From Novosphingobium sp. UBA6722 (lineage in GTDB: Bacteria; Pseudomonadota; Alphaproteobacteria; Sphingomonadales; Sphingomonadaceae), in NCBI GenBank assembly GCA_002454125.1, contig DKII01000089.1, positions 1-38,569 of the forward strand: a stretch of DNA of 38,569 nucleotides, read 5' to 3'. Numbering within the stretch: the stretch's first letter is position 1; each line of letters starts with the position of its first letter. Below, piece after piece: positions 15,897 to 23,176 of this stretch. Under the pieces are notes generated by a model that was given only the letters and a program-made list of their open reading frames with translations, was not told the origin of the DNA and did not search any database. Made by a program: the position numbers and the translations under genes.

Positions 15897-16295
15897 ATGG
15901 CAGACAAGCTCAACCTGACCGAAGCCGAATGGCTCGAGAAGCTGGGGCCTGAGCGCTATCACATCCTGCGCCAGGCTGGGACCGAGCGGCCCTTTACCGG
16001 CAAGTATGAGCGCAACAAGGACACAGGGACCTATGTCTGCGGCGGCTGCGGCGCGCCGCTGTTCGCTTCGGACGAGAAGTTCGATTCCGGCTGCGGCTGG
16101 CCCAGCTATACCGCGCCGCTGCCCAACGCGCCGATCGACGAGCTGGTCGATACCAGCCACGGCATGATCCGCACCGAGGTGCGCTGCGCGCGGTGTGACG
16201 GGCACCTGGGCCACGTTTTTCCGGATGGCCCGGCCCCGACCGGCCTGCGCTATTGCATCAACAGCGCCAGCCTGGATTTCGAGCCGAAGGAATAG
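15897..16295 (+). CDS. msrB: Peptide-methionine (R)-S-oxide reductase
   Basis: A 132-residue repair enzyme that reduces methionine-R-sulfoxide in oxidised proteins. The four zinc cysteines are present as CGGC (48, 51) and CARC (97, 100). The catalytic Cys120 lies in RYCINSASLDF, and Cys66 in SGCGWPS is the likely resolving residue; GHLGHVFPDGP is also typical. It starts at ATG 15897 after GAGGAG with good spacing. The length is normal for free-standing MsrB and there is no signal peptide, so it should be cytoplasmic. Confidence 0.96.
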   Translation: MADKLNLTEAEWLEKLGPERYHILRQAGTERPFTGKYERNKDTGTYVCGGCGAPLFASDEKFDSGCGWPSYTAPLPNAPIDELVDTSHGMIRTEVRCARCDGHLGHVFPDGPAPTGLRYCINSASLDFEPKE

Positions 16296-16360
16296 CCACG
16301 GGTTCTGCACCAATTCTGCGATTCACCGCCGGTTACAATTCGCCTATGCAAAGAGGGACC

Positions 16361-16376
16361 GGGCCGGTTGCGGCCC
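16361..16376 (+). other. Short GC stem-loop between msrB and the penicillin-binding protein gene
   Basis: GGGCCG (16361-16366) and CGGCCC (16371-16376) form a perfect 6-bp stem with a GTTG loop, 24 bases before the penicillin-binding protein start. No T-run follows. It may be a weak terminator for msrB or a leader structure for the next gene. Confidence 0.35.
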
Positions 16377-16399
16377 GCTGGAGGGATTAGCACACCGCA

Positions 16400-18433
16400 A
16401 TGGCGCGCAAGGATGGGAAGGGGCGCAGCGCGCCCATCAAGGAAGAACCGACCGGTTTTCGGCGGGTTTTGCGCCGGATTTTCGTCTGGACGGCCGCGCT
16501 CGCCGTGGTTGGCCTGCTGGTGCTGGCGGTCGCGGTCGGGCTGACTGCCCGTTCGCTGCCCGAGTTCGACGAGCTGAAGGACAGCCAGGTTGGCCAGACG
16601 ATCCTGGTCCGGGCCCGCGACGGGAGCGAGCTGGTCTCGATCGGGCCAAGCTATGGCCGCTGGCTCAAGCATGCCGAAATTCCGCAGGTGATGCGCACGG
16701 CGATGGTCTCGGTCGAGGATCGCCGTTTCCGCTCGCACCCCGGGGTCGATCCGATCGGACTGGCGCGGGCCGGCTATATGGCGGCCGTCACCGGCAAGGG
16801 GCTGCGCGCCACCTCGACGATCACCCAGCAGCTGGCCCGCACGGTCTTCCTCAACAACAACCGCAGCTATACCCGCAAGCTGCGCGAGGCCGTGCTGGCG
16901 CTGGCGCTGGAGTGGAAGTTCTCGAAGGACCAGATCCTCGAGCTCTATCTCAACAAGGTCTATTTTGGCGGCGGCGCGTACGGCGTCGATGCCGCCAGCC
17001 GCAAGTTCTTCGGCCATCCGGGGACCGAGATCACGCTGCCCGAAGCGGCGATCATCGCCGGCCTGGTCAAGGCGCCGTCGCACTATTCGCCCACTGCCGA
17101 TACCGAAGCGGCAATCGGCCGCGCCAAGGTTGTGCTTTCGGTGATGCAAGGCAATGGCGATGTGACCCCGTCTCAAGCCGCCGCGGTCGATTTTGCGGCC
17201 ATCAAGTTCGCGGCCGAGAAGAACCAGAACTCGGTCCGCTATTTCACCGACTGGGCTCTGCCGCAGCTTGACCTGCTGCTGCCCGACAACACCCAGCCGA
17301 TCGAGGTCTGGACCACGCTTGATCCCAAGATGCAGGCCGCCGCCACCAAGGCGATCGAGACCAATACCCCCAAGGGCGCCCAGGGCGCGCTGGTCAGCAT
17401 GGACCGCGACGGGGCGGTCCTGGCGATGGTCGGCGGGACAGATTACGTCACCTCCAACTATAACCGCGCGGTCAACGCCGTGCGCCAGCCGGGTTCGGCC
17501 TGGAAGCTGTTCGTCTACCTGGCGGCGCTGGAAGCCGGCTATACCCCCAATGACCGGGTGGTGGACGAGCCGGTGACGATCGATGGCTGGAGCCCGCGCA
17601 ATTCCGGCGGGACCTATGCTGGCGAAATCGACGTGCGCACCGCCTTTGCCTATTCCAAGAACACCGTTGCGGCGCAGCTGGGCAACGAGGTGGGCTTCAG
17701 CGCGGTGGCCGGGATTGCCAAGCGGTTCGGGATCACCACCCCGATCTCCACCGTCCCCTCGATGGTGCTGGGCAGCAACGAAGTGCGGGTGATCGACATG
17801 ACCCGCGCCTTTGCCGCCGTTTCGGCCAAGGGCCGGGCGATCGATCCCTATGGCATTACCAAGGTCCAGACGGTCGATGGCAGGGTGCTCTATGAGCGCA
17901 CCGTCCGCGAAGGGCCGCTGCTGGTCCCGCAATATGTCGCGGCCGGGATCACCGACCTGCTGCAAAGCGCGGTCAGCACCGGTACGGGCCGCGCGGCGCA
18001 GATCGGGCGACCGGTGGCGGGCAAGACCGGCACCACCAATTCGAACAAGGATGGCTGGTTCCTGGGCTTCTCAAGCGGGATCACCACGGGCGTCTGGATG
18101 GGCCGCGATGATGCCAAGCCGGTCGGCAACCTGCTGCAGGGTGGCACGGCCCCGGCGCGGGCCTTTGCAGCCTATATGACGGTCGCCGTGGCGGGCCGTC
18201 CGGTCGAGAAGTTCGATACCGAAGTGACCCTGCCGGCCTGGCAGCTTGAACCCGATGACGAGGCGCAGCTCGGCGGTAATCCGGACGAGTATTACTATGC
18301 CGACGATCAGGGCAACATGGTTGAACCGAGCCGCCAGGACCTGCCGCAGGAACAATTGCCCGACCAGCAGGCGCCGCCGCCCGCCGCCAACGATGAATTC
18401 CTGCGCGAGGCGACCGGCGCGCGGCCGAACTGA
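16400..18433 (+). CDS. Class A penicillin-binding protein (peptidoglycan glycosyltransferase/transpeptidase)
   Basis: A 677-residue bifunctional cell-wall synthase. A membrane anchor spans about residues 25-50. The GT51 glycosyltransferase follows with catalytic Glu106 (SVEDRRFRSHPGVD), the TITQQLARTVFLNN motif (139-153) and RKLREAVLALALE (159-171). The transpeptidase has SxxK at 366-369 (SAWK), SxN at 419-421 (SKN) and KTG at 542-544, so both activities look intact. The acidic, Gln/Pro-rich tail after residue 610 is probably disordered. It is shorter than classic PBP1A (about 800-850) and has no clear OB insert. A perfect intrinsic terminator follows the stop. Confidence 0.93.
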   Translation: MARKDGKGRSAPIKEEPTGFRRVLRRIFVWTAALAVVGLLVLAVAVGLTARSLPEFDELKDSQVGQTILVRARDGSELVSIGPSYGRWLKHAEIPQVMRTAMVSVEDRRFRSHPGVDPIGLARAGYMAAVTGKGLRATSTITQQLARTVFLNNNRSYTRKLREAVLALALEWKFSKDQILELYLNKVYFGGGAYGVDAASRKFFGHPGTEITLPEAAIIAGLVKAPSHYSPTADTEAAIGRAKVVLSVMQGNGDVTPSQAAAVDFAAIKFAAEKNQNSVRYFTDWALPQLDLLLPDNTQPIEVWTTLDPKMQAAATKAIETNTPKGAQGALVSMDRDGAVLAMVGGTDYVTSNYNRAVNAVRQPGSAWKLFVYLAALEAGYTPNDRVVDEPVTIDGWSPRNSGGTYAGEIDVRTAFAYSKNTVAAQLGNEVGFSAVAGIAKRFGITTPISTVPSMVLGSNEVRVIDMTRAFAAVSAKGRAIDPYGITKVQTVDGRVLYERTVREGPLLVPQYVAAGITDLLQSAVSTGTGRAAQIGRPVAGKTGTTNSNKDGWFLGFSSGITTGVWMGRDDAKPVGNLLQGGTAPARAFAAYMTVAVAGRPVEKFDTEVTLPAWQLEPDDEAQLGGNPDEYYYADDQGNMVEPSRQDLPQEQLPDQQAPPPAANDEFLREATGARPN

Positions 18434-18444
18434 CCTGCAAACAA

Positions 18445-18473
18445 AAACCCCCGCCGGATCAGGGCGGGGGTTT
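18445..18473. terminator. Strong bidirectional intrinsic terminator
   Basis: AAACCCCCGCC (18445-18455) and GGCGGGGGTTT (18463-18473) form a perfect 11-bp stem with a 7-base loop, preceded by As and followed by TTCCTGTTT. It separates the convergent penicillin-binding protein and degQ-type genes and can serve both. Confidence 0.9.
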
Positions 18474-18497
18474 CCTGTTTCAGGTGCGACCGATCGC

Positions 18498-20015
18498 TCA
18501 GCGCAGGCGGACCGGCAGGTAGGCCGCCGGCTGGCCACGGCGCTGGACGCGCAGCAGCACGGCGGCGCGGTTCTCTGCCTTGGCGGTGCGGATGATCGCT
18601 TCCAGATCGGCCACGGTCAGCACATCGCGGTAGTTGGCCGAAAGGATCACGTCACCGCGCTGCAGGCCCTTCGACCCGGCATCGGATGAGCCATCGACCA
18701 CCGAGATCACCAGCCCGCGGGTATCGGCAGGCAGGCCGATCTGGCCAGCGATCTGCGGGGTCATCGGCAGCACCGACAGGCCCAGCGCGCGTTCGGCCAG
18801 GCCTTCGCCCTGCTTTTCAGGGGCACGGTTGAAGCGGTCGTCGGCATCGGGCGTACCCGGCGCGAAGGTCTGCTTGGCCAGTTCTTCCTCGCTCGGCCGC
18901 TTGCCGACCGTGGCGGTCAGCGTCATGCGCTTGCCGTTGCGGATCACTTCGATCGGGATGCGCTTGCCCGGCGCCGTGTTGGCGACGATGAACGACAGGG
19001 TGTTGTCGGGCGAGACTTCCTGGCCATCGACCTTGACCACCACGTCACCCGGCTGGAGGCCGGCGGCGGCCGCAGCCTGGCCGGGCTGGACGGTCTGGAC
19101 CAGTTCGCCGCGGTTGCGGGCCAGGCCCAGCGAATCCGCCACGTCTTCGGTCACCGGCACGATCTGGACGCCCAGGTAACCGCGCTCGATCGCCTGGCCG
19201 CGCATCAGCTTGTCGACGATCGGCGAGGCGATGTCGGCGGGAATGGCAAAGCCAATCCCGACGTTGCCGCCAGTGGGCGAAAAGATCGCATTGTTGATGC
19301 CGATCACGTTGCCCTTCATGTCGAACAGCGGACCGCCCGAATTGCCGCGGTTGATCGAGGCATCGGTCTGGATGTAGCGGCTCGCGCCCGACGAGCGGTG
19401 GACCGCCGAGACGATGCCCGAAGTCACCGTGCCGCCCAGGCCGAACGGGTTGCCGATCGCGATCACCCAGTCACCAACGCGCGCGGCTTCGCTGTTGCCG
19501 AAGCGCACGAACGGCAGGGACTTGCCGGCATCGATCTTCAGCACGGCCAGGTCCGACTGCGCATCGCGGCCGATGAGGCGGGCGGTGTGTTCGGCGCCAT
19601 CGGCCAGCGTGACCGTGATCGACTGCACTTCGCCCTGGCCATCGGCGGTGATCACGTGGTTGTTGGTCACCACATAGCCATCGGCCGAAATGATGAAGCC
19701 CGAACCGAGCGACTGCGCCTCGCGCGTTGTCGCGCCGCCATTGCCGCCGCCGAACAGGTCTTCGAACGGCGTGCCGGCAAAGGGATTGCCGTTGGCCACC
19801 CGGACGCGCTGGCGGGTGGCGATATTGACCACGGCTGGCTGCAATTGCTGGGTCAGCTCGGCAAAACTGGCCGGCGCCCCGGCGCGCGGCACCATGGCTT
19901 CCATCCGGGTGGCATCGTTCTGAGCCACTTGCGCGCCGGCAGGAATGCCGGTCAGCACCGAAACGGCCGCGCCGCCAACCAGCAGCGCACTCGTTACTCC
20001 ATAGGCGTATCGCAC
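18498..20015 (-). CDS. Periplasmic serine protease, DegQ/HtrA family (Do-like)
   Basis: A 505-residue periplasmic protease and chaperone. It starts at GTG 20015 after AAGAGGAA. The signal peptide ends near residue 29 (GIPAGAQ). The trypsin-like domain carries the triad His120 (VTNNHVI), Asp155 (SDLAVLK) and Ser226 (GNSGGPL). Two PDZ domains follow, at about 290-375 (RGYLGVQIVPV, GLQPGDVVVKVDG) and 415-500 (GLQRGDVILSANYRDV). This is the DegP/DegQ domain order and length. The gene lies downstream of hflK-hflC on the same strand, a common alphaproteobacterial grouping of envelope quality-control genes. Whether it works as DegP or DegQ cannot be told from sequence. Confidence 0.95.
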   Translation of the reverse strand: MRYAYGVTSALLVGGAAVSVLTGIPAGAQVAQNDATRMEAMVPRAGAPASFAELTQQLQPAVVNIATRQRVRVANGNPFAGTPFEDLFGGGNGGATTREAQSLGSGFIISADGYVVTNNHVITADGQGEVQSITVTLADGAEHTARLIGRDAQSDLAVLKIDAGKSLPFVRFGNSEAARVGDWVIAIGNPFGLGGTVTSGIVSAVHRSSGASRYIQTDASINRGNSGGPLFDMKGNVIGINNAIFSPTGGNVGIGFAIPADIASPIVDKLMRGQAIERGYLGVQIVPVTEDVADSLGLARNRGELVQTVQPGQAAAAAGLQPGDVVVKVDGQEVSPDNTLSFIVANTAPGKRIPIEVIRNGKRMTLTATVGKRPSEEELAKQTFAPGTPDADDRFNRAPEKQGEGLAERALGLSVLPMTPQIAGQIGLPADTRGLVISVVDGSSDAGSKGLQRGDVILSANYRDVLTVADLEAIIRTAKAENRAAVLLRVQRRGQPAAYLPVRLR

Positions 20016-20117
20016 GTGTTGCGTTTCCTCTTCACAATCGTTTCACCCGGCAAAGGGCTCGGGGTGGATTCAATCTGCGCCGCCTGAACGGGAATTGAAT
20101 GATTCCACCAACGTCAT

Positions 20118-20966
20118 TCAGCGCCCTTTGAACTGCCGCAGGTATTCGTTGTCAGGCGACAGGATGATCGTGCTGCTGCCCTTGTTGGCCTGGTTGGCAA
20201 AGGTCGCGTCATAGCTCTTCATCGCGCGGTAGAAGTCATAGAAGGCCGGATCCTTGCCGAATGCGGCGGCGTAGATCTGGGTCGCACGGGCTTCGGCTTC
20301 CGAAGTGATCAGCTGGGCCTGCTTCTGGCCCTGGGCCTGGATCGTGGTCGCTTCCTGCTCGCGCGCGGCTTGCATCCGGGCGAAGGCGGATTCGAGCGCG
20401 CCGGCCGGCAGGTCAGCCCGCTGGATCCGCACGTCGATCACCTGGGCGCCATATTCGCGGGCCTGCTTGTCGAGGTTTTCCTTGATCCGGATCATCGCCG
20501 CGCCGCGTTCGGCATTGAGCAGTGACTGGAAGGTGCGCTTGCCCAGCTCCTGGCGCAGGACCGACGTCATGATCGGCTGGAGCTGGCTCATCACCCGGTC
20601 GGTCGAACCGGCGGTCTTCACCATCTTGACCGGATCGATCACCCGGAAGCGGGCATAGGCGGTGACCTCCAGCCGCAGCTGGTCGGTCGAAAGCACGGTC
20701 TGCCGCTCCATCGGGAAAGACAGCAACCGCTTGTCGATCCAGACGAGCTGCTCGATGAAGGGAATGCGCCAGCTGATCCCGGCCCCGGTGCTGCCAAACT
20801 CCTGGTTCGGCTTGAAGGCGTTGATCTTGCGGACGGGCTCACCCAGCCGCACGACCACCACCTGCTGGGTTTCGGGCACGATCACGATCGAGGACATGGC
20901 GACCAGAATCGCCGCACCGATCGCGATCACGGTGCCCTTGCTGCGTTGCCACAGGTCGGTCAGCAT
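20118..20966 (-). CDS. hflC: HflC, membrane modulator of FtsH protease
   Basis: A 282-residue SPFH/band-7 protein. An N-terminal membrane anchor (about residues 12-32) is followed by the band-7 domain on the periplasmic side, with VVVVRLGEPVRKI, then a helical region with the typical EQEATTIQAQGQKQAQLITSEAEA. With HflK it forms the cage around FtsH. ATG 20966 shares one base with the hflK stop; GTG 20969 is a possible start three bases earlier. The pair hflK-hflC, followed by the DegQ-type gene, is the expected order. Confidence 0.95.
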   Translation of the reverse strand: MLTDLWQRSKGTVIAIGAAILVAMSSIVIVPETQQVVVVRLGEPVRKINAFKPNQEFGSTGAGISWRIPFIEQLVWIDKRLLSFPMERQTVLSTDQLRLEVTAYARFRVIDPVKMVKTAGSTDRVMSQLQPIMTSVLRQELGKRTFQSLLNAERGAAMIRIKENLDKQAREYGAQVIDVRIQRADLPAGALESAFARMQAAREQEATTIQAQGQKQAQLITSEAEARATQIYAAAFGKDPAFYDFYRAMKSYDATFANQANKGSSTIILSPDNEYLRQFKGR

Positions 20967-22126
20967 CACTGGCCTCCCGCTGCAGGGGCCGGTTCCTGCG
21001 CACGGCGGCGCAGTTCGGGCAGGGGCAGGTAAGGTGTCACGCCGTTCGATTCCACGACAACCTTGTCGTTGGAGGAAAGCACGCGTTCCATGGTTTCGTA
21101 GTACATCCGCCGCTTGGTCACCTCAGGCGCCAGCCTGTATTCGGCATAGACCTTGTCAAAGGCCGCCGCCTCGCCCTCGGCGCGGGCCAGGGTCTGCTGG
21201 GCCCAGGCCTGGGCATTGTTCTTGTCACGCTCGGCCAGCTGCTGAGCGACGTTGACCTTCTGGAAGGCGTCGGCGACCTTTTCGGGCGGGTCGGCCTTCT
21301 TGATGTCGACCCCGATCACGTTGACCCCGGCGCGGTAGGCATCAAGGATGTCCTGCATCCGCCGGCGGGTATTGGCCTCAAGCTGGCCGCGCCCGGTGCC
21401 GTCCCAGACGGCCTTCAGCGGCACTTCGGCCACCGACAGGCGCATCGCTGCCTCGGCCACGTCGCGGACGGTGTTCTGCGGGTCGGTCGAAGCGAAAGTG
21501 AACTGTTCCAGGTTCTTGATGTTCCAGCGCACCTGGTACGACAGGTCGATCAGGTTCTGGTCGCTGGTCAGCACCAGATTCTCACCCTCGCCCTCGGGGA
21601 TCACATCGTTGGTGACCGAGGTGACATCGCGGGTCTGCACCGTCTGGAACGGCCAGGGGAAGGTGAAGTTCACGCCCGAGCCGATCGTGTGGCTGTACTT
21701 GCCAAAGGTCGTGACGATGCCCTGCTCCTTGGGGCTGAGCTGGTGGGTCGAGCTGCTGAACAGCCAGATCAGCGCCACGCCGCCCAGGATTACCGGCCAC
21801 CAGCTCTTGCCGTTGGCGCGCGGGGGCATCGAGGGGAAGCCGCCGCCGCCACCGCCGCCACCCGGACCCTTCCGCTTGGCGCGGAAGATGTCCTCGATGT
21901 TGGGGGAGCGCCGCTCACCGGTATAGTCGTCGGGTTTGAGCCACGGATTGCGCGGCCCCGGCGCGCCGGGCGGATCGCCCGCGGGCGAACCGTCTCCGGG
22001 CGGGCTTGCCGGTGGTTCATCACCACCGCTGCCGCCTGCGTTGTTTCCATTGCCCCACGGGCTCTTGCGCCCGGCCATGGCCAGCCACTGACCCGGCCTG
22101 AAACTGCCATTTCCACTCATGAACAT
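20966..22126 (-). CDS. hflK: HflK, membrane modulator of FtsH protease
   Basis: A 386-residue SPFH protein that pairs with HflC. The N-terminal 80 residues are rich in Gly, Pro and Asn (GNGNNAGGSGGDEPPASPPGD) and include a Gly run, GGGGGGGGFP, typical of HflK. One membrane segment follows (WPVILGGVALIWLFSSS), then the band-7 domain (EQGIVTTFGKYSHTIGSGVNF) and a helical part. The start is unsure: ATG 22126 gives the longest frame, ATG 22120 is three codons in, and ATG 22078 (MAGRKSPWGNG) is also plausible; none has a clear ribosome site. The stop overlaps the start of hflC. Confidence 0.93.
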   Translation of the reverse strand: MFMSGNGSFRPGQWLAMAGRKSPWGNGNNAGGSGGDEPPASPPGDGSPAGDPPGAPGPRNPWLKPDDYTGERRSPNIEDIFRAKRKGPGGGGGGGGFPSMPPRANGKSWWPVILGGVALIWLFSSSTHQLSPKEQGIVTTFGKYSHTIGSGVNFTFPWPFQTVQTRDVTSVTNDVIPEGEGENLVLTSDQNLIDLSYQVRWNIKNLEQFTFASTDPQNTVRDVAEAAMRLSVAEVPLKAVWDGTGRGQLEANTRRRMQDILDAYRAGVNVIGVDIKKADPPEKVADAFQKVNVAQQLAERDKNNAQAWAQQTLARAEGEAAAFDKVYAEYRLAPEVTKRRMYYETMERVLSSNDKVVVESNGVTPYLPLPELRRRAQEPAPAAGGQ

Positions 22127-22213
22127 CGTTATAGGAAGTGCTGGACCAAAAAACAGGGTCTCGCTGCGCTTTTTCCTTGCTAGGGGGCTGGGCGAAGCAA
22201 ACGGAGCCCCGCC

Positions 22214-23176
22214 TTGAGCGATAATGATGCCTTGAAGTCCCTTTTGCCGCCGCTGGCCCAGGCCCGGCTGCAGTCATTGCGGCTGGCCGATGGCACCGCG
22301 ACAGTGATCCTCGATGCCAGCGGATTCGACGGGATCGAGCGTGACCGGCTGGAAGCGGCAATCAAGGAAGCGCTTGGCGCAGCGCCCGGGGTGAACGAAG
22401 TGCGCGTGGCGATGATGGCCGACAAGCCGCGGCGCCGGATCATCGCGGTCGGCTCGGGCAAGGGCGGCGTCGGCAAGTCGACCGTCTCGGCCAATCTTGC
22501 GGTTGCCCTGGCGCGGCTCGGCCGCAAGGTCGGGCTGGTCGATGCCGATATCTATGGCCCTTCGCAGCCGCGCCTGCTGGGGACCGAGGGCAAGCGCCCC
22601 GATGCCCGCGAAAAGCAGCTGATTCCGGTGCCGACCGAATTCGGGGTGGGTGTCCTCTCGATGGGCAACCTGATCGAACCCGGCAAGGCGATTGCCTGGC
22701 GCGGGCCGATGGCGGGCAATGCGCTGGGCCAGTTGGTCGATGCCGATTGGGGTGCGGCCGAGATTCTGGTGGTCGATCTGCCGCCGGGCACTGGCGATGT
22801 GCAGCTGACCATGCTCCAGCGCCACAAGCCGGCCGGGGCCGTGATCGTTTCCACCCCGCAGGACCTCGCGCTGATCGATGCGACCCGGGCGATGCAGCTG
22901 TTCGAGGCTGGCCAGGTCCCGGTCATCGGCCTGGTCGAGAACATGGCCGGCTATGTCTGTCCGCATTGCGGCGAGGTATCCGATCCGTTCGGGCGCGGCG
23001 GGGCCGAGGCCGAGGCGGCGCGGCTGGGCCACGCCTTCCTGGGCCGTATCCCGCTCGACATGGTGATCCGCCAGGCCAGTGATGCCGGCGTGCCGCCTGC
23101 GGCCGGCGATGGTCCCCAGGCCGAAGCCTTCCTCGCGCTGGCCCGGCGCGTCGCGACCTGGTTGGATAACAGCTGA
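22214..23176 (+). CDS. mrp: Mrp/ApbC/NBP35 family iron-sulfur carrier ATPase
   Basis: A 320-residue P-loop ATPase that binds and delivers Fe-S clusters. It starts at TTG 22214, seven bases after GGAG (22203-22206); the next ATG is out of frame, so the TTG start is well supported. A short N-terminal MIP18/DUF59-like domain (to about residue 68) is followed by the deviant Walker A KGGVGKS (83-89), the DADIYGPSQPR switch region and the cluster-binding CxxC at Cys249 and Cys252 (YVCPHCGE). The stop shares one base with the start of the molybdoenzyme-like gene (TGATG), suggesting coupling. Confidence 0.95.
   Translation: MSDNDALKSLLPPLAQARLQSLRLADGTATVILDASGFDGIERDRLEAAIKEALGAAPGVNEVRVAMMADKPRRRIIAVGSGKGGVGKSTVSANLAVALARLGRKVGLVDADIYGPSQPRLLGTEGKRPDAREKQLIPVPTEFGVGVLSMGNLIEPGKAIAWRGPMAGNALGQLVDADWGAAEILVVDLPPGTGDVQLTMLQRHKPAGAVIVSTPQDLALIDATRAMQLFEAGQVPVIGLVENMAGYVCPHCGEVSDPFGRGGAEAEAARLGHAFLGRIPLDMVIRQASDAGVPPAAGDGPQAEAFLALARRVATWLDNS

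Noticed and set aside
20096..20120. Inverted repeat TGAATGA/TCATTCA covering the hflC stop
   Set aside because: Only 7-bp AT-rich arms with an 11-base loop and no T-run; too weak to call a terminator or operator.
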